Part shown: positions 8,084 through 17,316 of the stretch, in pieces
How positions within the stretch are numbered: position 1 is the stretch's first letter
Layout: each line of letters begins with the position of its first letter
Source: Nocardioides albus
Lineage (GTDB): Bacteria > Actinomycetota > Actinomycetes > Propionibacteriales > Nocardioidaceae
Assembly (NCBI RefSeq): GCF_014648255.1
Contig: NZ_BMQT01000001.1
Location: forward strand, 186,001 to 250,000
DNA length: 64,000 bases
Direction of reading: 5' to 3'
The notes under the pieces: generated by a model
The model's database searches: none
Told to the model about the DNA's origin: nothing
Seen by the model: the letters and a program-made list of their open reading frames with translations, nothing else
Program-made: the position numbers and the translations under genes

Positions 8084-8756
8084 GACCAGATTGGACAAGG
8101 ACGGCACCACCCGCGGCGGTGTCGCCGTGCTCGGCCTCGGCCGGTTCGGCAGCGCGCTCGCCCTCGAGCTCGTCGAGGAGGGCGAAGAGGTGCTCGCCGC
8201 CGACCTGAATCCGCGAACGGTGCAGGAGCATGCCGGTCTGCTGACCCATGTGGTCGAGGCCGACACCACCAGCGAGGACGCGATGCGCGGCCTCGGGATC
8301 GGTGAGTTCGGCACCGTGGTCGTCGCCATCGGCACCGACATCGAAGCGAGCATCCTCACCGCGTCGGTCGCGGTCCATCTCGGCGTACGCAACGTCTGGG
8401 CCAAGGCGATCAGCGAGCCCCATGCCCGGATCCTCGCCCAGATCGGGGTCGACAACGTGGTCCGGCCTGAGCACGACATGGGTCAACGGGTCGCTCACCT
8501 CGTCCGCGGGCGGATGCTCGACTACATCGAGTTCGACGACGGCTACGTCTTCGTGAAAACCCGGCCCCCGGCCCTGCTGCACAACCGCAGCCTCACCGGC
8601 GTCGGCGTCCGTCAGACCTACGGCGTGACCGTCGTCGGGGTGAAACCGGCCGGCGGCACCTTCACCTACACGACAGCGGACACCGTCATCCGGCCCGACG
8701 ACCACATCGTCGTCTCCGGGCCGCAGCACAAGGTCGAGGCCTTCGCCCGGCTCTAG
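8076..8756 (+). CDS. ktrA: Ktr potassium uptake regulatory subunit (RCK protein)
   Basis: Cytoplasmic gating ring subunit of 226 residues for KtrB. The N-terminal RCK_N Rossmann domain has VAVLGLGRFGSALA and binds nucleotide; the C-terminal RCK_C/TrkA-C domain spans about 145-226. The start is a TTG at 8076 within the ktrB end, with GGAAGGA upstream. Its TAG stop overlaps the stop of convergent kdpE (CTAG at 8753-8756), leaving no room for a terminator between the two potassium operons. Confidence 0.92.
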   Translation: MARTRLDKDGTTRGGVAVLGLGRFGSALALELVEEGEEVLAADLNPRTVQEHAGLLTHVVEADTTSEDAMRGLGIGEFGTVVVAIGTDIEASILTASVAVHLGVRNVWAKAISEPHARILAQIGVDNVVRPEHDMGQRVAHLVRGRMLDYIEFDDGYVFVKTRPPALLHNRSLTGVGVRQTYGVTVVGVKPAGGTFTYTTADTVIRPDDHIVVSGPQHKVEAFARL

Positions 8757-9445
8757 TTGAGCAGCCCCGCTTCGAGGGTGTAGCCGACGCCTGCGGTGGT
8801 GACCAGGTGGCGCGGCCGGGAGGGGTCGTCCTCGAGCTTGCGGCGCAGCTGGGCGGCATAGACCCGCAGGTAGTGCGTCTCCTTGGCATAGGCCGGGCCC
8901 CACACCTCCGTGAGGATCTGCTCCCGCGGGACCAGCCGGCCGAGATTGCGGGCGAGGAGCTCCAGGAACGACCACTCGGTCGGGGTGAGGCGTACGTCCT
9001 CCCCCGCCTTGTGGACCCGCTTGCGGGCGAAGTCGATCTCCAGGTCACCGACGTTCACGACGGCGGCGGCTGGCGGAGCCGCGTCCTGGGACCGCCGGAC
9101 GGCAGCCCTAAGGCGCGCCATCAGCTCGTTCATCGCGAACGGCTTGGTCACGTAGTCGTCCGCCCCGAGGTCCAGCGCCTCGATCTTGTCGTCGCCGTGC
9201 TGGCGCGCGGAGAGCACGACCACCGGCACCTGGGTCCAGCCGCGCAGCCCCTCGATCACCTCGGTGCCGTCGAGGTCCGGGAGACCGAGATCGAGCAGGA
9301 CCACGTCGGGGCGGGTCGCCGCGACGGCGGCGAGCGCCGAACGCCCGTCGGTCGCCGTCTCGACCTCCCAGCCGGCGGCGCGCAGGTTGATGGCGAGCGC
9401 CCGCAGCAGGGCGGGCTCGTCGTCGACGACGAGCACCCGGCTCAC
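8753..9445 (-). CDS. kdpE: Kdp response regulator KdpE
   Basis: OmpR/PhoB-type response regulator of 230 residues that activates kdpFABC when K+ is limiting. The receiver domain has VVDDE near the N-terminus, phospho-acceptor D52 and the conserved Lys of DYVTKPF. The C-terminal winged helix carries LTPTEWSFLELLARN and VYAAQLRRKLEDDPS. It starts with GTG overlapping the kdpD stop (GTGA, 9442-9445). A likely target is the set of phased repeats at 16567-16615. Confidence 0.95.
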   Translation of the reverse strand: MSRVLVVDDEPALLRALAINLRAAGWEVETATDGRSALAAVAATRPDVVLLDLGLPDLDGTEVIEGLRGWTQVPVVVLSARQHGDDKIEALDLGADDYVTKPFAMNELMARLRAAVRRSQDAAPPAAAVVNVGDLEIDFARKRVHKAGEDVRLTPTEWSFLELLARNLGRLVPREQILTEVWGPAYAKETHYLRVYAAQLRRKLEDDPSRPRHLVTTAGVGYTLEAGLLN

Positions 9446-11991
9446 CTTTCACTCCTCGCGCGCGGCACCGCGACCACCATGGTCAGGCCACCACCAGGGG
9501 TGTCCTCGGCGGACAGCCTGATCCCGAGCGCCTCGCTCAACCCCTTGGCCACGGCGAGACCGAGACCCAGCCCGTCGGCCGAGGTGTCGTCGAGACGCTG
9601 GAAAGGCTCGAACATCCGTTCCCGCTGCTCCTCGGGGACACCCGGCCCGCGGTCGACGATCATCACCTCCACAGTCTCGGGCGTCTCGTGGGCCAGGACG
9701 CGGACCGGCTCGCCGGGGCGCGGCCCCTGGCTGCTGGCCCGGACGGCGTTGCTCACCAGATTGGCGACGACCCGTTCCAACAGCCCCGAGTCGGTGCGTA
9801 CGAGCGGGGTGCCCTCGTCGACGTCGAAGGCGATCGATCCCGGAGGAAGCCCGGCGACCGCCAGCGGCAGAGACTCCTCCAGGCTGACGTCCCGCATCGC
9901 GGGGTGGACCAGGCCAGCCTCGACCCGGGAGAGGTCGAGGAGGTTGTCGATGAGCGCCTCCAGCTGGTCGGCGGAGGTCGCGGCCGACTCGACGAGCTCG
10001 CGGCGATCCTGCTCGGGCAACCGGCCTGTCAGCAGACCGTCGAGGGCGGCGCGCATCGTCGCCAGCGGCGTCCGCAGGTCGTGGGAGACCGCACGGAGCA
10101 GCGAGGTCGAGGTCTGCTCGGCTCGCTCCAGCGCCAGCGCGCGATCGGCCTGGTCGCGCAGCCGGCGATATTCCAGCACCAGCGAGGTCTGGATGGCGAA
10201 CGCGTCCAGCACACGCTGGTCCGCGGCCCGGAGCGGGTCGCCCCGCAGCACGATCACATGCTCGTCGTCGACCCGGACCTGGGTGTCGCCGGCCTCGGGC
10301 TCCCTCGCCGCGTCCTGGCCGACCTCGGCCAGGGTGTGCCATCCCGACGATCCCGCTCGCAGGAGAGCCACCGACCGCTGCCCGAAGCTCTCGCGTACGC
10401 GATGGACGATCGCCTCCGCGGTGTCCTGGCCGGTGAGCACCGACCTCGACAAGGCTCCGATCGTCGACGCCTCGGCTCGCGCCCGCGCCGCCTCCTCCGA
10501 GCGTCGTGCCGCCTGGTCGACGACCCCCGCCACGGAGAGCGCGATCGTCAGGAAGACACCCAGGGCGAGGATGTTGTGCGTGCTCTGCACGGTCAGGTCG
10601 TAATAGGGCTGGGTGAAGAAGAAGTTCAGCACCCCTGCGCCGATCATGGCAGCGACCGCCGACGCCCACCTGCCGCCGATGAGGGCCACCGCCACGATCG
10701 CACCGGTCATCAGCAGACTGGCGGCCGGGAGCTGATCGTTGCGATCGGCCGACGGCACCAGGTAGAGACCCCCGAACAGCGCGAACGGCAGCAGGACCGC
10801 AGCGGCCCATCCCGCCAGCCGCCGCGAACGACCCAGGGCCGACCGTGGCCGCCACAGGCGCAGACCTGCCCCGACGTGCTCGTGGGTGACCAGGTGAACG
10901 TCGATGCTGCCCGCCGCGGTGGCGATCCGGTCGCCGGTGCTGCCGGTGAACAAGCGTCGCATCCGGCCGTGCCGGGAGACGCCGACGATGATCATCGTGG
11001 CGTTGGCACCGGCCGCGAAGTCGACGATCGCCGTGGCGGGATCGTCACCGATGACGGTGTGGAAGGTGCCGCCCAGCGACCGGGTGAGGCTCTGGCTCTG
11101 CGGCAGGTCACCGGTCGACCGCGCCAGCCCGTCGGCGGAGACGACGTGCACCGCGACCAGCTCGGAGCCCTTGGCACGCTGGCAGAGCCGAGCCCCACGA
11201 CGCAGCAGGGTCTCCGACTCGGGACCACCGGTGACCGCGACCACGATGCGCTCCTTGGTGGGCCAGGGATGCGAGATCTGGTGCTCCCGCCGGTAGTCAC
11301 CGAGGGCGTCGTCGACCCGATCCGCCAGCCACAGCAGCGCCAGCTCCCGCAGCGCGGTGAGGTTGCCGACCCGGAAGTACGAGGTCAGGGACGCGTCGAT
11401 GTTCTCCGGCTTGTAGACGTTGCCGTGGGCCATCCGCCGACGTAGCGCCTGCGGCGCCATGTCGACCAGGTGGATCATGTCGGCGGTGCGTACGAGATCG
11501 TCGGGGACCGTCTCCCGCTGGCGTACGCCGGTGATCCGCGCGACCTCGTCGTTGAGCGACTCCAGGTGCTGGATGTTGACGGTCGTGATCACGTCGATCC
11601 CGGCCGCCCGGATCTGCTCGATGTCCTGAGCCCGCTTCGTGTGAGCACTGCCGGGGACGTTGGTGTGCGCGAGCTCGTCGACGCAGACCACCTTCGGGTC
11701 ACGGGCGATCACCGCCTCCACGTCGAGCTCGGTGAAGGTCCTCCCGCGATGGTCGATCTCCCGGCGCGGGATCACCTCGAGCCCCTCGATCTGGCGGGCG
11801 GTGTTGCTGCGGTCGTGGGTCTCGACGAACCCGACCACCACATCGGTCCCCCGCGCCTGGCGACGCTGCGCCTCGCCGAGCATGGCGTACGTCTTGCCGA
11901 CACCTGGTGCGGCTCCGAGATAGACGGTCAGACGGCCCCGCGGTCGCGGGAGCCGTCCGTCCGTTGACGTGGTCTGCACGTCCCCATTCAA
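9442..11991 (-). CDS. kdpD: Kdp sensor histidine kinase KdpD
   Basis: Membrane-bound kinase of 849 residues, full length for the family. In order: KdpD N-terminal domain with Walker A GAAPGVGKT (26-34), a universal-stress-protein-like domain (about 245-370), four closely spaced membrane helices (about 395-500), a GAF-like region, the HisKA box AVSHDLRTPLATM (about 640), and the HATPase domain with DRGPGVP and DGLGLGLAVAKGL. It starts with TTG sharing TTGA with the kdpC stop (11988-11991) and ends overlapping kdpE, so kdpC, kdpD and kdpE are all coupled. Confidence 0.95.
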   Translation of the reverse strand: MNGDVQTTSTDGRLPRPRGRLTVYLGAAPGVGKTYAMLGEAQRRQARGTDVVVGFVETHDRSNTARQIEGLEVIPRREIDHRGRTFTELDVEAVIARDPKVVCVDELAHTNVPGSAHTKRAQDIEQIRAAGIDVITTVNIQHLESLNDEVARITGVRQRETVPDDLVRTADMIHLVDMAPQALRRRMAHGNVYKPENIDASLTSYFRVGNLTALRELALLWLADRVDDALGDYRREHQISHPWPTKERIVVAVTGGPESETLLRRGARLCQRAKGSELVAVHVVSADGLARSTGDLPQSQSLTRSLGGTFHTVIGDDPATAIVDFAAGANATMIIVGVSRHGRMRRLFTGSTGDRIATAAGSIDVHLVTHEHVGAGLRLWRPRSALGRSRRLAGWAAAVLLPFALFGGLYLVPSADRNDQLPAASLLMTGAIVAVALIGGRWASAVAAMIGAGVLNFFFTQPYYDLTVQSTHNILALGVFLTIALSVAGVVDQAARRSEEAARARAEASTIGALSRSVLTGQDTAEAIVHRVRESFGQRSVALLRAGSSGWHTLAEVGQDAAREPEAGDTQVRVDDEHVIVLRGDPLRAADQRVLDAFAIQTSLVLEYRRLRDQADRALALERAEQTSTSLLRAVSHDLRTPLATMRAALDGLLTGRLPEQDRRELVESAATSADQLEALIDNLLDLSRVEAGLVHPAMRDVSLEESLPLAVAGLPPGSIAFDVDEGTPLVRTDSGLLERVVANLVSNAVRASSQGPRPGEPVRVLAHETPETVEVMIVDRGPGVPEEQRERMFEPFQRLDDTSADGLGLGLAVAKGLSEALGIRLSAEDTPGGGLTMVVAVPRARSER

Positions 11992-12599
11992 CCCCTCTGC
12001 GCACGTACGGCGATGTTGAGCTCGAGCACGTTGACCCGAGCCTCACCGAGGAACCCGAAGGTCCGGCCGTCGGTGTGCTCGGCCACCAGCGCCGTCACCG
12101 CCTGATCCGAGAGCCCGTTGGCGCGGGCCACCCGGGACACCTGGAGGGCTGCGTAAGCCGGTGAGATGTCGGGGTCGATGCCGGATGCGGAGGCGGTGAC
12201 GGCGTCGGCGGGGACCTGGTCGACCGTGACGCCTTCGCGCGCGGCGATCTCGCGCTGGCGCTCCGTGATCGCCTTGACCAGGTCCGGGTCCTCCGGGCCG
12301 AGGTTGGAGCCGTAGGTGGACAGCGTGTCCCAGCCGTCGCCGGCCGCGCTGGGACGCGGGTAGAAGAGCCCCTCGTCGTCGTTGCCCTGCCCGATCAGGG
12401 CCGAGCCGACCGCCTCGGCGGGGTCGTTGGTGTGCGCACCGGACTCGGTGATCAGGGAGCCGTCGGCGCGCCAGCCGAAGGCGGCTTGGGCGACGCCGGT
12501 GACCACCAGGGGATAGACGAGACCGCACAGCAGGGTCGCGGCGATGAGCACGCGGAGACCGGCGAGCGAGTGGCGTAGCAGTACAAAGAGATCTGACAT
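11988..12599 (-). CDS. kdpC: Potassium-transporting ATPase subunit KdpC
   Basis: Subunit of 203 residues with one N-terminal membrane helix (about 14-34, VLIAATLLCGLVYPLVVTGVAQ) and a periplasm-facing domain that associates with KdpA and KdpB. Conserved KdpC stretches visible are GLFYPRPSAAGDG, YGSNLGPEDPDL, ASGIDPDISPAYA and RTFGFLGEARVNVLELN. The ATG at 12599 is chosen; the frame is open far upstream, but that lies inside kdpB. It follows kdpB by 14 nt. Confidence 0.95.
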   Translation of the reverse strand: MSDLFVLLRHSLAGLRVLIAATLLCGLVYPLVVTGVAQAAFGWRADGSLITESGAHTNDPAEAVGSALIGQGNDDEGLFYPRPSAAGDGWDTLSTYGSNLGPEDPDLVKAITERQREIAAREGVTVDQVPADAVTASASGIDPDISPAYAALQVSRVARANGLSDQAVTALVAEHTDGRTFGFLGEARVNVLELNIAVRAQRG

Positions 12600-12613
12600 G
12601 TTCGGTTCCTTGG

Positions 12614-14686
12614 TCACAGGCCTGGGATGAGAGAGACGACGAGATCGAGCAGCTTGATCCCGACGAACGGCACGATCAGGCCGCCGACCCCGTAGAGCAG
12701 CAGGTTGCGGCGCAGCAGAGCCGATGCCGAGGACGGCCGGTAGCGGACGCCACGCAGCGCCAGCGGGATCAGCGCGATGATGATCAGCGCGTTGAAGACC
12801 ACCGCGGAGACGATGGCCGACTCCGGCGAGGACAGCCGCATGATGTTGAGGACGTCCAGCGCGGGGAAAGCGCCGACGAACATCGCCGGCAGGATCGCGA
12901 AGTACTTCGCGACGTCGTTGGCCACCGAGAAGGTGGTCAGCGCGCCCCGAGTGATCAGCAGCTGCTTGCCGATCTCGACGACATCGATCAGCTTGGTCGG
13001 GTCGGAGTCGAGGTCGACCATGTTGCCGGCCTCCTTGGCCGCGGTCGTCCCGGTGTTCATCGCGACGCCGACATCGGCCTGCGCGAGCGCGGGCGCGTCG
13101 TTGGTGCCGTCGCCGCACATCGCGACCATCCGCCCGCCACGCTGTTCGCGCCGGATCAGGGCGAGCTTGTCCTCCGGGGTCGCCTCGGCGAGGAAGTCGT
13201 CGACGCCCGCCTCCTTGGCGATGGCCGCGGCGGTGGCCGCGTTGTCGCCGGTGATCATCACCGTCTTGATGCCCATCGCTCGCAGCTCCTCGAACCGCTC
13301 GCGGATGCCGTCCTTGACGACGTCCTTGAGATGTACGACGCCCAGGACCCGTGCCGGGTCGCTGTTGCGGTGCTCGGCGACGACGAGCGGGGTGCCACCG
13401 GTCTCGGCGATCTCCGAGACGATCACCGCGGTCTCCGAGGGCACCTGGCCGCCGTTCTCCTTGACCCAGGCCGTCACCGCGGAGGCGGCGCCCTTGCGTA
13501 CGCTCAGGCCGGGGCTGTCCAGGCCGGACATCCTTGTCGTGGCGGAGAAGTCCACCATCGTGGCCTCCGCCGGCCCGCCCATGGAGCGACCCACGAGCGT
13601 GAGAATGCTGCGTCCTTCCGGGGTCTGGTCGGAGAGGCTGGCCAGGACCGCGGCGTTCTCGGCGCCGGTCAGCGTGACCCCGGTGACCGGGATGATCTCG
13701 TACGCCTGCCGGTTGCCGTACGTGATCGTGCCGGTCTTGTCGAGCAGGAGCACGTCGACGTCACCGGCCGCCTCGACGGCCCTCCCCGACATCGCCAGGA
13801 CGTTGCGGCGTACGAGCCGGTCCATGCCGGCGATGCCGATGGCGCTCAGCAGCGCGCCGATGGTGGTCGGGATCAGGCAGACCAGCAGGGCGGTCAGGAC
13901 CAGCCAGGACTGATGCGCGCCGGAGTAGTCGGCCAGGTAGTAGAGGCTCCCGCAGACGACCACGAAGATCGCGGTCAGGCTGGTCAGGAGCACGTTGAGC
14001 GCGATCTCGTTCGGCGTACGCTGCCGCTCCGATCCCTCGACCAGGGCGATCATCCGGTCCACGAAGGAGTGGCCCGGGTCGGAGGTGATCCGGACGACGA
14101 TCCGGTCCGAGAGGACCAGCGTGCCGCCCGTGACCGCTGACCGGTCGCCGCCGGACTCGCGGATCACCGGGGCGGACTCGCCGGTCACTGCGCTCTCGTC
14201 GACGCTGGCGACGCCCTCGATGACGTCGCCGTCACCGGGGATCCGCTCGCCGGCCTCGACCACGACGACGTCGCCGGCGCGCAGGCTGGTGGAGGCGACG
14301 ACCTCCTCGGCACCACCGGGGCCACCGTGCAGGCGACGCGCGCTGGTCTCGGTCTGGAGCGCGCGAAGCGAGGCCGCCTGAGCCTTGCCGCGGCCCTCGG
14401 CGACCGACTCGGCCAGGGAACCGAAGACGACGGTGAGCCACAGCCAGACCGTGACCAGCCAGCCCATCACCGACGGGTCGAGGACCGACATGACGGTCGT
14501 GGCGGCCGCACCGAGCTCGACCACGAGCATGACGGGGGTCGCCACCAGCTTGCGGGGATCGAGCTTGCGCAGCGCACCAGGCACCGCCTCGGCGATCTGC
14601 CTGGCCGTGAGCACCGACGGCGCCGCCTCGACATGGCTGGTGTGCTCGGCGTGTTCTTCAGGGGTACGTACGGGGGTCTGGGTCAT
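12614..14686 (-). CDS. kdpB: Potassium-transporting ATPase ATP-binding subunit KdpB
   Basis: P-type ATPase of 690 residues that powers KdpA. Visible are the actuator motif AVTGESAPV, the phosphorylation loop [13 protein letters not shown], the nucleotide-domain stretch [10 protein letters not shown], the hinge [20 protein letters not shown], and the C-terminal membrane helices. The first 30 residues form a hydrophilic cytoplasmic tail. Its ATG overlaps the kdpA stop (ATGA, 14683-14686). Confidence 0.96.
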   Translation of the reverse strand: MTQTPVRTPEEHAEHTSHVEAAPSVLTARQIAEAVPGALRKLDPRKLVATPVMLVVELGAAATTVMSVLDPSVMGWLVTVWLWLTVVFGSLAESVAEGRGKAQAASLRALQTETSARRLHGGPGGAEEVVASTSLRAGDVVVVEAGERIPGDGDVIEGVASVDESAVTGESAPVIRESGGDRSAVTGGTLVLSDRIVVRITSDPGHSFVDRMIALVEGSERQRTPNEIALNVLLTSLTAIFVVVCGSLYYLADYSGAHQSWLVLTALLVCLIPTTIGALLSAIGIAGMDRLVRRNVLAMSGRAVEAAGDVDVLLLDKTGTITYGNRQAYEIIPVTGVTLTGAENAAVLASLSDQTPEGRSILTLVGRSMGGPAEATMVDFSATTRMSGLDSPGLSVRKGAASAVTAWVKENGGQVPSETAVIVSEIAETGGTPLVVAEHRNSDPARVLGVVHLKDVVKDGIRERFEELRAMGIKTVMITGDNAATAAAIAKEAGVDDFLAEATPEDKLALIRREQRGGRMVAMCGDGTNDAPALAQADVGVAMNTGTTAAKEAGNMVDLDSDPTKLIDVVEIGKQLLITRGALTTFSVANDVAKYFAILPAMFVGAFPALDVLNIMRLSSPESAIVSAVVFNALIIIALIPLALRGVRYRPSSASALLRRNLLLYGVGGLIVPFVGIKLLDLVVSLIPGL

Positions 14687-16347
14687 GACAGGGACTCCAC
14701 GATCGGGCCCAGCATGAGAGCCGGGACGAAGGTCAGGCCGACCACGACCAGCGCGACGCCGGTCAGCAGGCCGATGAAGAGCGGGCGGTGGGTGGGCAGG
14801 GTGCCGGAGTTGGCCGGCAGCCGGTTGGCGGTCGCGAACCGGCCCGCCAGGGCGAGCACGAAGATCATCGGGACGAACCTGCCGAGCAGCATCAGCATCC
14901 CGAGCAGCGTGTTCCAGAACGGGGTGCCCGAGGTGATCCCGGCGAAGGCGGAGCCGTTGTTGTTGGCGGCGCTGGTGACGGCGTACAGCGCCTCGGAGAG
15001 GCCGTGCGGGCCGTCGGTAGAGAGGCCCGCCAACCCTGCCGGAGCGGTCAGCGCGATCGCCGCGCCGACCAGCACCAGGATCGGGGTGGTCAGGATGTAG
15101 ACCGCGACCAGCACCATCTCGTCGCGGCTGATCTTCTTGCCGAGGTATTCAGGCGTACGTCCCACCATCAGGCCGCACAGGAAGACCGTGACCACGGCGA
15201 GCATGAGCATGCCGTAGAGACCGGAGCCGACGCCGCCGGGCGCGATCTCGCCAAGCATCATCCCGAACATCGCGACGCCCCCACCGGGAGCGGTCAGGCT
15301 CTCGTGCATGCCGTTGACGGCACCGGTCGAGGTGCCGGTGGTGGCGGCCGCGAAGAGCGCCGTGGCGGCCTCGCCGAAGCGGGTCTCCTTGCCCTCCATC
15401 GCGGCTCCGGCGACCTGCGGAGCGGTGCCGGGGCCGGCCATCTCCGCCCAGGTCAGCAGCGTGATGCCGACGATGAGGAGGGTGCCCATCGTGGCCACCA
15501 CCGCGCCCCCTTGACGCTTGTCCTTGACGATCAGGCCGAAGGCCCAGGCCATCGAGAACGGCAGCACGAGGATCGCCCAGATCTCGAGCAGGTTGGTGAA
15601 CGGGCTGGGGTTCTCGAACGGGTGGGCGGAGTTGGCGTTGTAGAAGCCGCCGCCGTTGGTGCCGAGCTCCTTGATCGCCTCCTGGCTGGCGACCGGGCCA
15701 CCGGTCAGCGCCTGGCCACCGCCGGTCAGCGTGGTCATCTCGTGCACGGAGTGCAGGTTCTGCACCGCCCCGGCAGCGACCAGGACGATCGCCACGACGA
15801 ACGCCACCGGCAGGAGAACCCGAACCGTCGTACGCACCAGATCGACCCAGAAGTTGCCGATCCTCCCCTGGTTGCGGGTGCGGGCGAGCCCGCGCGCGAA
15901 GGCCGCGGCGACGGAGAGACCGACCGCGGCGGAGACGAAGTTCTGCACCGCCAGCCCGGCCATCTGGATCAGGTGGCCGGTGGCCGCCTCACCTGAGTAC
16001 CACTGCCAGTTGGTGTTGGTCACGAACGAGACCGCGGTGTTCCAGGCCCCGTCGCTGGGCAGCGGATCGAAGCCACCGTCGAGCGGAAGCAGGTTCTGTA
16101 GCCGGCCGAAGGCGAACAGGAACAGGATCCCGGCCAGCGAGAAGCCCAGCGCCGACATCGCGTAGGAGCGCCAGTGCTGGTCCGCCTCGGCGTCGACCTT
16201 GAGCGCCCGGTAGGCCACGGCCTCCGCGCGCAGGTGCTTCGGGCTGGTGTAGATGTGGGCGAGGTAGCGACCCAGGAGCGGCACGCTGAACGCCAGTGCC
16301 CCGACCAGGCCCAGGATCTGGAGCACCGCGGCGAGGATGGCGTTCAT
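14683..16347 (-). CDS. kdpA: Potassium-transporting ATPase channel-like subunit KdpA
   Basis: K+ selecting subunit of 554 residues in the membrane, related to the Trk/Ktr fold. Pore-loop signatures are [32 protein letters not shown] and [12 protein letters not shown]. The start is the ATG at 16347, which shares ATGA with the stop of the small membrane protein upstream (16344-16347); the longer open frame beyond it is not coding. It heads the Kdp pump genes proper. Confidence 0.96.
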   Translation of the reverse strand: MNAILAAVLQILGLVGALAFSVPLLGRYLAHIYTSPKHLRAEAVAYRALKVDAEADQHWRSYAMSALGFSLAGILFLFAFGRLQNLLPLDGGFDPLPSDGAWNTAVSFVTNTNWQWYSGEAATGHLIQMAGLAVQNFVSAAVGLSVAAAFARGLARTRNQGRIGNFWVDLVRTTVRVLLPVAFVVAIVLVAAGAVQNLHSVHEMTTLTGGGQALTGGPVASQEAIKELGTNGGGFYNANSAHPFENPSPFTNLLEIWAILVLPFSMAWAFGLIVKDKRQGGAVVATMGTLLIVGITLLTWAEMAGPGTAPQVAGAAMEGKETRFGEAATALFAAATTGTSTGAVNGMHESLTAPGGGVAMFGMMLGEIAPGGVGSGLYGMLMLAVVTVFLCGLMVGRTPEYLGKKISRDEMVLVAVYILTTPILVLVGAAIALTAPAGLAGLSTDGPHGLSEALYAVTSAANNNGSAFAGITSGTPFWNTLLGMLMLLGRFVPMIFVLALAGRFATANRLPANSGTLPTHRPLFIGLLTGVALVVVGLTFVPALMLGPIVESLS

Positions 16348-16526
16348 CGGGCGGCTCCCGGGATGAAGTTGTCGTGGGGGACATTCACGCCCGCGGTCTC
16401 GTCGGCGGCGGGAACGTCGTCCGCGGCCGCCTCGGCTGAGCCCAGCCGGCGGTCGATCAGACCGACCAGCAGGGCGAGCCCGGTGAAGCACATGAGCGTG
16501 AGGAGGATGTAGATGAGATCTGACAC
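16344..16526 (-). CDS. kdpF: Small one-helix membrane protein in the kdpF position
   Basis: Protein of 60 residues with one membrane helix (about 4-27, LIYILLTLMCFTGLALLVGLI) followed by RR and a 30-residue hydrophilic tail. KdpF, a stabilising peptide of the Kdp complex, is normally about 30 residues with no such tail, so the assignment rests on position (first gene, ATGA-coupled to kdpA) and topology, not on sequence. GTG at 16526 is preferred with GGGGG just upstream; an ATG at 16547 would add seven residues. No other space for a kdpF exists. Confidence 0.65.
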   Translation of the reverse strand: MSDLIYILLTLMCFTGLALLVGLIDRRLGSAEAAADDVPAADETAGVNVPHDNFIPGAAR

Positions 16527-16566
16527 GCCCCCATTCCAGACCCGCATCTGACCGTTCCAGTCGGCG

Positions 16567-16615
16567 TTGACGGATCCTTGACGCCCGCAGAGACAGCCTT
16601 GACGTGTCCCTGACG
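16567..16615 (-). promoter_or_regulatory. Phased direct repeats, probable KdpE operator
   Basis: Four copies of TTGACG/CTGACG on the + strand start at 16567, 16578, 16599 and 16610, so spacings are 11, 21 and 11 bp, one, two and one helical turns. OmpR-family regulators bind such same-face tandem repeats. They end 41 nt upstream of the kdpF-position start. Read on the minus strand the unit is CGTCAA or CGTCAG. The regulator is inferred from the operon. Confidence 0.7.
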
Positions 16616-16769
16616 TGTTCGCCATCGCGGCGGTCGGCGGCTCGGGCCAGCTCGGGTCGGGCCAGGAAACGCTGACAAAGGTCCCGTTCCTCGACAACCG
16701 ACGAAAGCACTGGGAGGCTACTGGCCTCAAGCAGAACATTCTGTGGACCAGAGCGCTCTCGGAGGACGC

Positions 16770-17309
16770 ATGCGGGCAATTCACGGGGTCATCGCCGGAG
16801 TCGGGGTTGCCCTCGTCGCCGTCATGGCGATGACACTGCTCATCGGGGACCAGGGTTCGATGGGATCGGACCCGGCGCAGCAGTCGAAGCAGGCCGCCGG
16901 GTCGCCGACGCGGCTCGGCGATGGGCCGACCGGACCGGCGGAGCCTGTCGATGCCGCCGAGGACACCTCGGTCGGCACTCTGCCGCCTCCGCCCGACGCC
17001 TCGCTCGCCACCCAGCTCGTCTCCCGTGACCTGGTCGCGCCGCCCGAGGCCGCGCCCGACTCACGTCCCGCCCGGAAACCCGCCGGCGGAAGAACGCTGG
17101 CTGCGCGCCCGGCTCCGAAGCCCGATGCCTCCGACCGGGTCCCGGCGTTTCCCGAGGACTTCACGTTCACCCGTGACGGCTGGGAGTGGAGCGCCTGGGA
17201 CGGCGCTCGTTCCGGCGACACCGGTCGCGACGACTGCCGACGCGACCGCCATCACGACTGCGACGGAGACGATTGGGACGGAGACGATTGGGACGGCTGG
17301 CGCGACTGA
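16770..17309 (+). CDS. Exported acidic protein with Asp/Trp-rich tail
   Basis: Protein of 179 residues, function unknown. A membrane helix or uncleaved signal lies at about 7-25 (VIAGVGVALVAVMAMTLLIG), followed by a long Pro/Ala-rich disordered stretch. The C-terminus is a mix of basic and acidic residues, RDDCRRDRHHDCDGDD then WDGDDWDGW, encoded by a perfect 15-nt tandem duplication (17265-17279 and 17280-17294). Such a tail could bind divalent metal outside the cell; that is a guess. ATG 16770 has GGAGGA upstream. It is divergent from kdp and converges with the thioesterase gene 7 nt away. Confidence 0.65.
   Translation: MRAIHGVIAGVGVALVAVMAMTLLIGDQGSMGSDPAQQSKQAAGSPTRLGDGPTGPAEPVDAAEDTSVGTLPPPPDASLATQLVSRDLVAPPEAAPDSRPARKPAGGRTLAARPAPKPDASDRVPAFPEDFTFTRDGWEWSAWDGARSGDTGRDDCRRDRHHDCDGDDWDGDDWDGWRD
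17265..17294 (+). repeat. Tandem 15-nt duplication in the acidic protein gene
   Basis: Two identical units GGAGACGATTGGGAC in tandem, encoding the repeated GDDWD of the C-terminal tail. Perfect identity indicates a recent duplication or ongoing slippage. Confidence 0.8.
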
Positions 17310-17316
17310 GGTCGCG

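Noticed and set aside
12600..13118. N-terminal extension or fusion of KdpC
   Set aside because: The open frame upstream of ATG 12599 lies entirely in kdpB and encodes Arg-rich nonsense; KdpC of 203 residues is full length.
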